Shown piece by piece: positions 44,008 through 52,276 of a stretch of DNA of 64,000 nt. Below the pieces are notes generated by a model. That model was not told where the DNA came from, did no database searches, and saw nothing but the letters and a program-made list of their open reading frames with translations. Positions within the stretch are counted from its first letter, which is position 1; each line of letters opens with the position of its first letter. A program made the position numbers and the translations under genes. Origin of the DNA: Luteibacter flocculans (GTDB lineage: Bacteria > Pseudomonadota > Gammaproteobacteria > Xanthomonadales > Rhodanobacteraceae); contig NZ_CP063231.1 in the NCBI RefSeq assembly GCF_023612255.1, forward strand, positions 3,268,001 through 3,332,000. The letters run 5' to 3'.

Positions 44008-44798
44008 ACGCACAGATGCATCCAAAGCCGTCTCGCGAGACCGTGATCGAAGTGCGCGGCCTGCTCAACCGCTTCGGTGCGCAGACCGTCCACGAGCACC
44101 TGGACCTCGACGTCTACCGCGGCGAAATCCTCGGTATCGTCGGCGGATCGGGTACGGGTAAATCCGTACTGCTGCGGACCATCGTCGGGCTGGTGCGGCC
44201 GGTAGCTGGCGAAGTGCGGGTGTTCGGCGAAAACCTGCTGGCCCTGTCCGACGAACGCCGCTCGGAGGTGGAACGGCGATTCGGTGTGCTTTTCCAGAGT
44301 GGCGCCCTGTTCTCCTCGCTGACTGTGGCCGAGAACGTGGCGCTTCCGCTGGTCGAGCACGCCGGCCTGCCGCGCGTGGATGCGCAACGGCTGGCGGGCG
44401 TGAAGCTGGCGCTGGCCGGGCTGCCCGTCGACGCGGGACGCAAGTATCCCGCGCAGCTCTCTGGCGGCATGATCAAGCGCGCTGCGCTGGCCCGTGCACT
44501 GGCGCTGGATCCGGAAATCCTCTTCCTCGACGAACCCACCGCCGGCCTCGATCCGATCAGCGCCGCGGCGTTCGACAGCTTGATCGTGACCCTGCGCAAC
44601 GCGCTCGGACTGACCGTGTTCCTCGTCACCCACGATCTCGACACTTTGTATACGACCTGCGATCGCGTGGCCGTACTCTCTCAGCGTCGCGTGCTCGCCG
44701 CAGCGCCCATCGACGAAGTGGCACGCACCGACGATGCCTGGGTCCAGGCATATTTCAACGGCCCGCGCGGCCGCGCAGCACACAAAGGCAAGGACTGA
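44004..44798 (+). CDS. MlaF-type lipid ABC ATPase
   Basis: A 264-residue ABC ATPase. Walker A is GGSGTGKSV, the signature is LSGGMIKRAALARAL (the GGM-x-KR version typical of the Mla/Mkl group), Walker B is EILFLDEPTAGLDP, and the switch His is in LVTHDLDTL. It starts with GTG at 44004, overlapping the stop of the permease. It powers the same complex as the permease and MCE genes around it. Confidence 0.92.
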   Translation: MNAQMHPKPSRETVIEVRGLLNRFGAQTVHEHLDLDVYRGEILGIVGGSGTGKSVLLRTIVGLVRPVAGEVRVFGENLLALSDERRSEVERRFGVLFQSGALFSSLTVAENVALPLVEHAGLPRVDAQRLAGVKLALAGLPVDAGRKYPAQLSGGMIKRAALARALALDPEILFLDEPTAGLDPISAAAFDSLIVTLRNALGLTVFLVTHDLDTLYTTCDRVAVLSQRRVLAAAPIDEVARTDDAWVQAYFNGPRGRAAHKGKD

Positions 44799-44801
44799 AC
44801 C

Positions 44802-45740
44802 ATGGAAACCCGGGCCCACCACGTCCTCATCGGACTGTTCACCGTCCTGGTCGTTCTCTTCGGCCTCGGCTTCGGCGTCTGGCTCGCCAAGGCGCATTCG
44901 GACCAGGAATGGAATTACTACGACATCGTGTTCAATGAAGCCGTGACCGGCCTGTCGCGCGGGGGCGCCGTGCAGTACAACGGCATCCGCTTGGGCGACG
45001 TGATGCAGCTGCGACTCGATCCCGACGACCCGCGCCGCGTACTCGCACGCATCCGCGTCGAGGGCGATACACCGCTGCGCAAGGATACCCACGCCAAGCT
45101 CGCCCTCACCGGCGTGACCGGCGTGGCGATCATCCAGTTGTCCGGCGGTTCGCCGGGCAGCCCGACGTTGGTGGGACATGACGGCGAGGTACCGGTGATC
45201 ATCGCCGACCCGTCGCCCTTCGCGCGCATCCTTGCCAACGGCGAGGATCTCATCACCAACATCAACCAGGCCGCCGCCCGCGCCAGCGAACTCCTGTCAA
45301 AGGAAAACGTGCACCGTATCGAGCGCACGCTGGATCACCTGGACAAGACCACGGGCGTGATCGCCGACGAGCGCGAGGACATCCGCGCGCTCATCAAGCA
45401 ACTGGCTGCCGCCACACAGCAGGCGAACGATACGCTCGCCGAAAGCCGCTCACTGGTGCACAACGCCAACGGTCTGGTCGAAGGCCAGGGCAAGGCCACG
45501 CTGGAAAGCGCACAGCGCGCCATGGCCTCGCTCGAACATTCGATGGCATCGATCGACCGGCTCCTCAACGACAACAGCGATGCGATCAATGGCGGCGCCG
45601 CCAGCCTCGGCGAGCTGGCTCCGGCACTGCACGAACTGCGCGACACGCTCGGTTCGTTGCGCTCCATCACCCGTCGCCTCGACGAGAACCCCAGCGGCTA
45701 CCTGTTCGGCCGAGAGAAGACCAAGGAGTTCACCCCATGA
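44802..45740 (+). CDS. MCE-domain (MlaD-like) lipid-binding protein
   Basis: A 312-residue protein with one N-terminal membrane anchor (LIGLFTVLVVLFGLGFGVWLA, about 9-29) and one MCE domain (about 38-120; FNEAVTGLSRGGAVQYNGIRLGDV to KLALTGVTGVAIIQLSG). The remaining 180 residues are predicted coiled helices with regular Leu/Ala spacing (LLSKENVHRIERTLDHLDKT; NDTLAESRSLVHNANGLV), longer than E. coli MlaD. Such tails can form a tunnel or bridge across the periplasm. It is three bases after the ATPase gene. Confidence 0.9.
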   Translation: METRAHHVLIGLFTVLVVLFGLGFGVWLAKAHSDQEWNYYDIVFNEAVTGLSRGGAVQYNGIRLGDVMQLRLDPDDPRRVLARIRVEGDTPLRKDTHAKLALTGVTGVAIIQLSGGSPGSPTLVGHDGEVPVIIADPSPFARILANGEDLITNINQAAARASELLSKENVHRIERTLDHLDKTTGVIADEREDIRALIKQLAAATQQANDTLAESRSLVHNANGLVEGQGKATLESAQRAMASLEHSMASIDRLLNDNSDAINGGAASLGELAPALHELRDTLGSLRSITRRLDENPSGYLFGREKTKEFTP

Positions 45741-46342
45741 GCCGTGCCCGCCTCGCCGCCCCGCTGATTCTCGCGCTGCTGACGGCATGCTCGATCCTGC
45801 CCAAGGCGGAGTCGCCCCATATCTACACGCTGCCTGCCGCGCCAGGCGCGCGACCGGCAGCAGCCAGCCCGGTCCCTTGGGCGCTGCGTGTCGCCACCCC
45901 GAACGCACCACGCGCGCTCGACAACGCGCGCATCGCTGTGGTCCCCGAGGCCAACACCATCACGGTCTATGCCGGCGCACGATGGGCCGACAGCGCGCCC
46001 AAGCTGTTCCGCGAACGGCTGGCCGATGCGTTCCGCGACGGTGGGCGCGTACCCGCCATCAGCACCGACGACAGCAACCTCGCCGCCGACTACGAACTCG
46101 GTGGCAGCCTCAGCGCGTTCCAGACCGAATACACGAACGGCAAACCGGAAGTCGTCGTGCGTTACGACGCTGTGCTCGCGGCAACCCGCAAGCACCAGAT
46201 CGTGAGCAGCCGGCGCTTCGAAGTGCGCGAGCCCGTCGATGGCAAGGAGGTGCCGAAAGTGGTGGAAGCGTTCGGCCGCGCCATGGACAAGGTATCCGGC
46301 GACGTCGTCCGCTGGACGATGGACAGCATACCTGCGCGCTAA
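45737..46342 (+). CDS. ABC-type transport auxiliary lipoprotein (PqiC-like)
   Basis: A 201-residue lipoprotein. The lipobox is LLTAC (Cys at residue 18) after a short hydrophobic stretch. The mature part fits the ABC-transport auxiliary lipoprotein/PqiC family: PHIYTLPAAP, WALRVATP, ITVYAGARWADSAPKLFRERL. It overlaps the MCE gene by four bases (ATGA) and is the fourth gene of the operon, replacing the MlaC/MlaA set of E. coli. It would sit in the outer membrane and receive lipid from the MCE protein. Confidence 0.86.
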   Translation: MSRARLAAPLILALLTACSILPKAESPHIYTLPAAPGARPAAASPVPWALRVATPNAPRALDNARIAVVPEANTITVYAGARWADSAPKLFRERLADAFRDGGRVPAISTDDSNLAADYELGGSLSAFQTEYTNGKPEVVVRYDAVLAATRKHQIVSSRRFEVREPVDGKEVPKVVEAFGRAMDKVSGDVVRWTMDSIPAR

Positions 46343-46355
46343 CGGCGCGCTGCCA

Positions 46356-46946
46356 TCATGCGCCTATCAGGCGAAACGTCAGGTTGATGCGCGGCGCGGC
46401 AATACGCGCCCGCGCCGGAAGCTCGTGCTTGTACAACCGCTGCGTGGCGCCCGCCATACGCAGCAGGCTGCCATGACCCAGTTCCACCGCGACGGCCTCG
46501 CCACCGGATTTCGCACGAAAGCGGAAAGTCCGCTCTGCCCCCAAGCTCAACGATGCGATCAACGGCTCGGGACCGAGTTCCGGCTCGTCATCGCTGTGCC
46601 AGCCCATGCGGTCGCCACCGCTGCGATACAGATTGGCGAGCACGCTGTTGAAGCGGGCGCCACACGCCTCGGCGACCCGATCGCGCAGCGCCTGTAACGA
46701 TGGGGTCCAGGGATGCGGGACGAATCGCGTGCCCGAATAACGATAGGTAGCATCCGCGTCGCCGATCCACGCGCTGAGACGCGGGGAATCGACGACACGG
46801 CCGAACATCCGGATGCGATGGACTTCCCAGGGAAGCTCGTCGGTGAGTCGCGCCAGCAGCTCATCCGCTTCTTCGCGCTCCAGCCATCCCGGCGCGACAG
46901 TAACATCCGCGCCGGGAAGACCAATGCGCGACCAGATGCCGCTCAG
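46356..46946 (-). CDS. alkB: AlkB-type 2-oxoglutarate-dependent DNA dealkylase
   Basis: About 197 residues of the 2OG-Fe(II) oxygenase family that repairs alkylated bases. The iron ligands are in RMGWHSDDEPELG (H-x-D) and in the later His of QRLYKHELP; the 2OG-binding Arg is in ARIAAPRINLTFR. NLYRSGGDRMGWHSD is the signature of the AlkB/ALKBH2 group. The start is unresolved: no ATG, GTG or TTG is in frame close to the domain, the next ATG (47129) lies 180 bases inside the amidase gene, and CTG at 46946 or an ATT/ATC further in are possible. It runs behind the amidase gene on the minus strand, overlapping its stop. Confidence 0.8.
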   Translation of the reverse strand: MSGIWSRIGLPGADVTVAPGWLEREEADELLARLTDELPWEVHRIRMFGRVVDSPRLSAWIGDADATYRYSGTRFVPHPWTPSLQALRDRVAEACGARFNSVLANLYRSGGDRMGWHSDDEPELGPEPLIASLSLGAERTFRFRAKSGGEAVAVELGHGSLLRMAGATQRLYKHELPARARIAAPRINLTFRLIGA

Positions 46947-48343
46947 TGTGGCTCCACCGGGTAGGCCGGTTCCGCATCCAGCGAGGAGGCGCAGACGCCG
47001 GCAAGTTCGAGCAGGCGCAGATCCGAGCCACGCGCACCGACCAGTTGGAGACCGATCGGCATCCCGTTGGGCAACGTACCCATGGGGATGCTCACGGCGG
47101 GACAGCCGGCCAGGCTGGCGAAGCTGCACAGGTCCGCTTGCGACGATGGCACCGGGCCGTCGAGCGGGAACGCGCCCTGCGGCGTGGTCGGCAGTACGAG
47201 CACGTCCACCTGCGCGAAGAGGCGGCGCATCTTGAGCGTGGCGGCATCCAGCACGAGATCGGCCGCAACATAGTCGGCGGCGGATTTGCGCGCGGCGAAA
47301 TCCACCATGTCGCGGAAACCCGATGACACCGGATACGCCTCGTCGGCCAGCTCCGTGGCGAAGGTGTTGAGCATCTCGGCCTCCATCAGCAGGAGACCGG
47401 CGCGTCGGGTGCGGGCGAAATCCCAGTCGGAGAAGTCGACGGTACGCCGCTCGCCCAGTTCACCCTTCAATTTGGACAACGCGTCCTCGAACACGTCGAT
47501 GACGTCGCGCTCCACACCGACCGCCGCAAGGTCCGGCAGGAAGCCGGCGCGCAGGTTGCCTGGTTCCCAGTCCGGCGGCGAGAAGGCCACGCGGCGGCGG
47601 CGCGAGCGAGCATCGTCGGCGTCGTAGCCAGCCAGGGTCTGCAAGAGCACCGTAAGGTCGTCGACGCCACGCGCCAGCAGACCCACGGCATCGAGGCGGC
47701 GCGCCGCAGGAACGAGACCGCGCGCCGAGATCTCGCCATGGGTGGGCTTGATCGCGTAGACGCCGCAATAGCTGGCCGGCACGCGAATCGAGCCCAGCGT
47801 ATCGGAGCCGATCGCGGCGACGGCCAAGCCCGCCGCCACGGCAGCAGCGGCGCCACCCGACGATCCTCCGGCGGTGTAACCGAGCCGGTGCGGATTGTGC
47901 GTTGCGCCATGAAACGGATTATTGGTGGCGAGGCCAAGCGCGCCCTCATCCATGTTCGTCTTGCCCAGCAGCACGGCACCCGAGGCGCGCAGCCGGGCCA
48001 CCACGTGAGCGTCTTCCTCCGGCACGACGGTGCGCCGCCGCATACCGGCGCGCGTGGGCACGCCGGCCACGTCAAAGTTGTCCTTGATCGCGATCGGCAT
48101 ACCGTCCAGCCGACCGATGACACCGTCACGACGGCGGCGGTCAGCCGCCAGCGCCTGCTCCTGGATGAGGGAGACGCTGAAATCGACGAACGCGTTGAGC
48201 CGGGGATTCAGGCGCTCGATGGCGTCCTGATAGACGTCGGACAGGGCCTGGGGCTGGACCCGTCCAATCGCCAGCCAATGCAGGATCTGCAGCAATGTGG
48301 CGCGGCGCATATCGACATCGGCGACCGGCGGCATCGTATTCAT
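46943..48343 (-). CDS. Amidase signature family enzyme
   Basis: A 466-residue amidase with the Ser-cis-Ser-Lys triad: Lys in PIAIKDNFD, the cis-Ser and neighbours in AGGSSGGAAAAVAAG, and the nucleophile Ser in GSDTLGSIRVPAS. Length and motif order fit GatA-like and general amidases, but gatB and gatC are not nearby, so a role in Gln-tRNA formation is not supported; hydrolysis of an amide substrate is the safer call. It reads into alkB with an overlap and is divergent from ETF-QO. Confidence 0.85.
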   Translation of the reverse strand: MNTMPPVADVDMRRATLLQILHWLAIGRVQPQALSDVYQDAIERLNPRLNAFVDFSVSLIQEQALAADRRRRDGVIGRLDGMPIAIKDNFDVAGVPTRAGMRRRTVVPEEDAHVVARLRASGAVLLGKTNMDEGALGLATNNPFHGATHNPHRLGYTAGGSSGGAAAAVAAGLAVAAIGSDTLGSIRVPASYCGVYAIKPTHGEISARGLVPAARRLDAVGLLARGVDDLTVLLQTLAGYDADDARSRRRRVAFSPPDWEPGNLRAGFLPDLAAVGVERDVIDVFEDALSKLKGELGERRTVDFSDWDFARTRRAGLLLMEAEMLNTFATELADEAYPVSSGFRDMVDFAARKSAADYVAADLVLDAATLKMRRLFAQVDVLVLPTTPQGAFPLDGPVPSSQADLCSFASLAGCPAVSIPMGTLPNGMPIGLQLVGARGSDLRLLELAGVCASSLDAEPAYPVEPH

Positions 48344-48503
48344 GAACTCTCCTTGTGCTTAAGGAGATTATGAACGGGATACGTGAAGATCGTGCAACCC
48401 TTAGGGACACTCCCTAGCGTTTCAAACGTCCCATTTGCCCCGCTACCGGCGAACCCGGACAATACCGGGCCGATTCCGCAGCCAGCCTTTGAGTGAGCCA
48501 GCC

Positions 48504-50108
48504 ATGAGCGAACGCGAAACCATGGAATACGACCTCGTGGTCGTCGGGGCCGGCCCCGCCGGTCTCGCGTTCGCGATCCGCACGAAACAACTCAATCCCG
48601 AGATCTCGGTCTGCGTGATCGAGAAGGCCTCGACGATCGGGGCGCAGATCCTGTCGGGCGCCGTGATCGAGACGGGTCCGCTCGACCGCCTGCTGCCCAA
48701 CTGGCGCGACAATCCGCCGCCGGTCTGCGTGCCGGTGACCAAGGACGAGTTCTGGATGCTGCGCGACCATGCGTCTGGCACCAAGATGCCGCTGACGCCG
48801 CCGCAGATGAACAACCACGGCAACGTCATCGTCAGTCTCGGCGCCCTGTGTGCATGGTTGGCACCGCAGGCCGAGGCGCTCGGCGTCGATGTCTTCCCCG
48901 GCTACGCGGCCGCGGAAGCGCTGATCGAGGACGGCAAGGTCGCTGGCGTACGCATCGGCGACATGGGCGTCGCGCGCGACGGCAGCCACAAGCCGGGCTA
49001 CACCGAAGGCATCGACATCCGCGCGAAGGTCACCGTGCTCGCCGAAGGTTGCCGCGGCCACATCAGCAAGGCGCTCATCAAGCAGTTCGACCTCGACGCG
49101 AACAGCGACCCGCAGACCTACGGCATCGGCCTCAAGGAGCTCTGGCAGCTTCCGCCGGGTCGTGGCGAGCCGGGCAAGGTGGTGCATACGGTGGGCTGGC
49201 CGTTGCCGAGCGACATCTACGGCGGCAGCTTCCTCTATCACCTCGACAACGACCGCGTCGCCGTGGGTTTCGTGGTGGGCCTCGACTATCCCGATCCGAA
49301 CTTCTCGCCGTTCGAGGCGTTCCAGCAGTTCAAGCACCACCCCAACGTGAAAGGCCTGCTCGACGGCGGCACCATCGTCTCGGGTGGCGCGCGCGCGATC
49401 ATCGAAGGCGGTTACCAGTCGTTGCCGAAGGTGGACATGCCCGGTGCGATCCTCATCGGCGACTCCGCGGGCCTGGTCAACGTGCCCAAGATCAAGGGCA
49501 CCCACCAGGCCATCGCCTCCGCCATGCTCGCGGCGGAACATCTGGCCGGCAACGGCCTCGACCCGACAGGTTGGGATGGCGTGCTGCGCGGCTCCGCGGT
49601 CATGGCGGAGCTGAAGAAAGTGCGCAACATCCGCCCTGGATTCAACAAGGGCCTGTGGCGCGGACTCATCAACGCCGCGTGGGAAACCGTCACGGGCGGC
49701 CGCTCGCCGTGGACGCTCAAGAACCACGCCGACTGGTCCGCGCTGGACAAGCTCGGCCAATACGAAGCGCCGAAGAAAGACTACGTCGATCGCACGCTCG
49801 CCCCGCGCGACCGTCTCGCCAGCGTCTACTTCGCCGCCACCGAGCACGACGAGGACCAGCCGGTCCACCTCAAGGTGCTCGACACGAGCATCTGCGTCGA
49901 CCGCTGCACCACCGAATACGGCAACCCCTGCCAGCGCTTCTGCCCAGCCGGCGTCTACGAGATCGTGCAGGACGACGCAGGCCGCCGCCTGCAGATCAAC
50001 GCCGCGAACTGCGTGCACTGCAAGACGTGCGACATCAAGGACCCGTACCAGATCATCACCTGGGTCACGCCCGAGGGCGGGTCCGGGCCGAATTATCAGA
50101 ACCTCTAA
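48504..50108 (+). CDS. Electron transfer flavoprotein-ubiquinone oxidoreductase
   Basis: A 534-residue inner-membrane flavoprotein that passes electrons from reduced ETF to ubiquinone. The FAD-binding motif is VVVGAGPAGLAFAIR near the N terminus; the C-terminal 4Fe-4S domain has CTTEYGNPCQRFCPAGVYE and NCVHCKTCDIKDP with the expected Cys set. Length fits the family. The Met at 48504 begins MSERETMEYDLVVVGAG. etfB-etfA, its electron donors, lie 4.5 kb downstream in the same direction, separated by two glycan genes. Confidence 0.95.
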   Translation: MSERETMEYDLVVVGAGPAGLAFAIRTKQLNPEISVCVIEKASTIGAQILSGAVIETGPLDRLLPNWRDNPPPVCVPVTKDEFWMLRDHASGTKMPLTPPQMNNHGNVIVSLGALCAWLAPQAEALGVDVFPGYAAAEALIEDGKVAGVRIGDMGVARDGSHKPGYTEGIDIRAKVTVLAEGCRGHISKALIKQFDLDANSDPQTYGIGLKELWQLPPGRGEPGKVVHTVGWPLPSDIYGGSFLYHLDNDRVAVGFVVGLDYPDPNFSPFEAFQQFKHHPNVKGLLDGGTIVSGGARAIIEGGYQSLPKVDMPGAILIGDSAGLVNVPKIKGTHQAIASAMLAAEHLAGNGLDPTGWDGVLRGSAVMAELKKVRNIRPGFNKGLWRGLINAAWETVTGGRSPWTLKNHADWSALDKLGQYEAPKKDYVDRTLAPRDRLASVYFAATEHDEDQPVHLKVLDTSICVDRCTTEYGNPCQRFCPAGVYEIVQDDAGRRLQINAANCVHCKTCDIKDPYQIITWVTPEGGSGPNYQNL

Positions 50109-50110
50109 GC

Positions 50111-52246
50111 ATGCGCGTTCGCCTGGGATGGCTTGGTTGGTGGGTTCTGGTTGCGGCATGTATCTGGTTGCCGTGGCACGCGCTGTACGAAGGTAGCGGT
50201 CCGTTCGTCCGCCAGCTATCGCGCTCGCTGGCGTGGAAGAGCATGGCGGAATGCCTGCTGCTGTTCGGCACGGTATATGGGAGCCTTCGCCTGCCGCGTG
50301 GCGGGGCCTGGCTAGCGGCAGTGTGCGCCGAGGTGTATGCGCGTCGGCATGGGATCGACATCACGCTTGTTCTGCTCGGCGCCTACCTTGCAGGCATTCA
50401 CGGACTTGGCCGATGCTGCAATCGGCTCCTGGGTCTGCAAGCCGGCAACACGCTTACGCTACATCTGCGTCACACGCTGCTTGGTCTCCTGACGTGGTCG
50501 GCCATCATCTGGCTCGCTTCATTTGCCGGATGGGGCGATCTCTCGTCGCTACGCACGCTCGCCATCGTCGTCCTTGGTACCGCCCTCGTCGTTTCGGCAT
50601 GGCGATGGCATTCGACGTGGGAACTGCCGGAACGACCCGGTACGCACGGCGGAGCAATGCTGTTGGCCGCTTTCGTCACGGTCACGCTGATGCTGGGCGC
50701 CAAGGCGGCCGCCTCGGCCGACAGCGATGCGCTCTGGTATGGATTGAACGCCGACCGCATGCTGTTCGGCAAAGGCAACCTGTTCGACGCGCAGGGCCTC
50801 ATTGCCCACGTGCACTTCTACCCGAAGCTGGCCGAGGCGCTGCAGGCACCTTTTCTCGGCTTGGGTAGCGCCAGCCTTGTCACGGGATTCAGCCTGATCT
50901 GCTGGCTGCTGCTAGCTATGACGGTGCGAGAACTGCTTGGGAATCTTGGGGTGGCATCCCGTCACGCGTGGCTGGGCGCACTGCTTTGCTGCGCCGTGCC
51001 CGCCGTAGCGGCTTCAGCAGTGACGCCGAAAGGCGAACTGCTTGCCGCTTGGCTGTGTGCTTTCGGCATGCTGGCGGGGCTCAAGCTGAAAGACGACGCG
51101 ACAAGCCGAGGATGGTTGGGCATTGGCGTTGCCGCGGTGGTGCTCGCGCCACTGGCTCGCCTGACCGTACTGCCATACGCAGCGGCCATTTTCCTCTTCC
51201 TGATGGCCTTCGCGTTCACACGGCCGAATCGACGCGCGTTGCGCACCGACATCGCACCGGTCGTTCTTGCCATGCTGACGGCTGGCCTCGTCTGCCTCCG
51301 AACCTTCGAACAAACCGGCGTCGCATTCGTGTCGCCCGACGTACTGCTGGATCTGCAAGCCTTGATCGGCTGGCATTTGCACGACGACATTGGTCGCTAC
51401 GTACCCACCTTCCGCACGCCCTTTCCGGGTGGCTTGATCGACTCTCTGTTCGGACCCGCCGCGTACATCCACCAGGCGCTGTTCTGGATGGGCAATGGAT
51501 GGCTACCACTGTTGGTGGCGGCGATAGCGATACGCGGCTGGCGCTGGATGCTCAAACCGGTCACCGTCTTCCTGTTGATCGTCGGCTTATCCATGTACGT
51601 GCTGCTCTACGCGTACCGGTACGGCAACGATGGCGCAGACGGCAATTACTTCATCGTGCCGATCGTGATGTTGCACATGGCGGTGTGGGTCGGCATCTTC
51701 GGAACCTCGCCGGCACCCTTCGTATCGAAGCCCGTGACGCGCGGGGCAATGGCTATTGTGGCCTTCTGCCTCTTCATGGTGCTCACCACCGCCAATTGGA
51801 TGCCGGGCAACCGGCGACTCGATGCACGGTTCGATCGAACACCCTTTTCGGAGCTGCAGGCCCTCGCGGACGCGCGTTTCCGAATCAGCGGCATGGGACC
51901 GCTCGCCGATGCCTTGAGCCATTGGCCCAAGGGAACACGCATGCTCGGCGACATGCCTGTGCTGGACGGGGGTTATTTTCCCGTGCGCTACGAATCTCTG
52001 GCGACCATCGGGTGGTCGTGCCCATCCCTGCTTGCCGACGACACGGCCATCCGCGCCCTGCTCCGCAGCCACGGCATTCAATTGGTCGCCCTCGCCCACG
52101 ACGAGACGGCAGGGGTCGATGACCGCGTACGCCCCGTGCTGGACGACCTCGTGCGCCAAGGGCTGGCGACCAAACTGAACGTCGATGGTGGCCCGGCCGA
52201 CCTCTGGTTGCTCGATCGGGCGCCCATATCGGGCTCCAGCCGCTAA
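50111..52246 (+). CDS. Large membrane protein, GT-C glycosyltransferase-like
   Basis: A 711-residue protein with at least ten hydrophobic helices and a C-terminal soluble part of about 130 residues. SADSDALWYGLNADRMLFG after an early helix pair resembles the acidic first periplasmic loop of GT-C enzymes that use polyprenyl-phosphate sugars. The family is not one I can name. It starts two bases after the ETF-QO stop (ATG at 50111), and has no clear ribosome site of its own. The GT2/GT4 fusion gene follows after 30 bases, so they probably work together on a surface glycan. Confidence 0.65.
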   Translation: MRVRLGWLGWWVLVAACIWLPWHALYEGSGPFVRQLSRSLAWKSMAECLLLFGTVYGSLRLPRGGAWLAAVCAEVYARRHGIDITLVLLGAYLAGIHGLGRCCNRLLGLQAGNTLTLHLRHTLLGLLTWSAIIWLASFAGWGDLSSLRTLAIVVLGTALVVSAWRWHSTWELPERPGTHGGAMLLAAFVTVTLMLGAKAAASADSDALWYGLNADRMLFGKGNLFDAQGLIAHVHFYPKLAEALQAPFLGLGSASLVTGFSLICWLLLAMTVRELLGNLGVASRHAWLGALLCCAVPAVAASAVTPKGELLAAWLCAFGMLAGLKLKDDATSRGWLGIGVAAVVLAPLARLTVLPYAAAIFLFLMAFAFTRPNRRALRTDIAPVVLAMLTAGLVCLRTFEQTGVAFVSPDVLLDLQALIGWHLHDDIGRYVPTFRTPFPGGLIDSLFGPAAYIHQALFWMGNGWLPLLVAAIAIRGWRWMLKPVTVFLLIVGLSMYVLLYAYRYGNDGADGNYFIVPIVMLHMAVWVGIFGTSPAPFVSKPVTRGAMAIVAFCLFMVLTTANWMPGNRRLDARFDRTPFSELQALADARFRISGMGPLADALSHWPKGTRMLGDMPVLDGGYFPVRYESLATIGWSCPSLLADDTAIRALLRSHGIQLVALAHDETAGVDDRVRPVLDDLVRQGLATKLNVDGGPADLWLLDRAPISGSSR

Positions 52247-52276
52247 CATTGGAGGCCGAACCCGGAGGTAGCGTAC

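Noticed and set aside
46947-47129. ATG at 47129 as the start of AlkB
   Set aside because: It would put 61 low-complexity residues inside the amidase coding region; the AlkB domain begins close to the amidase stop.
46943-48343. Amidase as GatA of the tRNA amidotransferase
   Set aside because: gatB and gatC are not next to it; the signature is shared by all amidase-family enzymes.
48414-50159. 581-codon frame antisense to ETF-QO
   Set aside because: Low-complexity Arg/Val/Ala composition and no motif; ETF-QO is certain on the plus strand.
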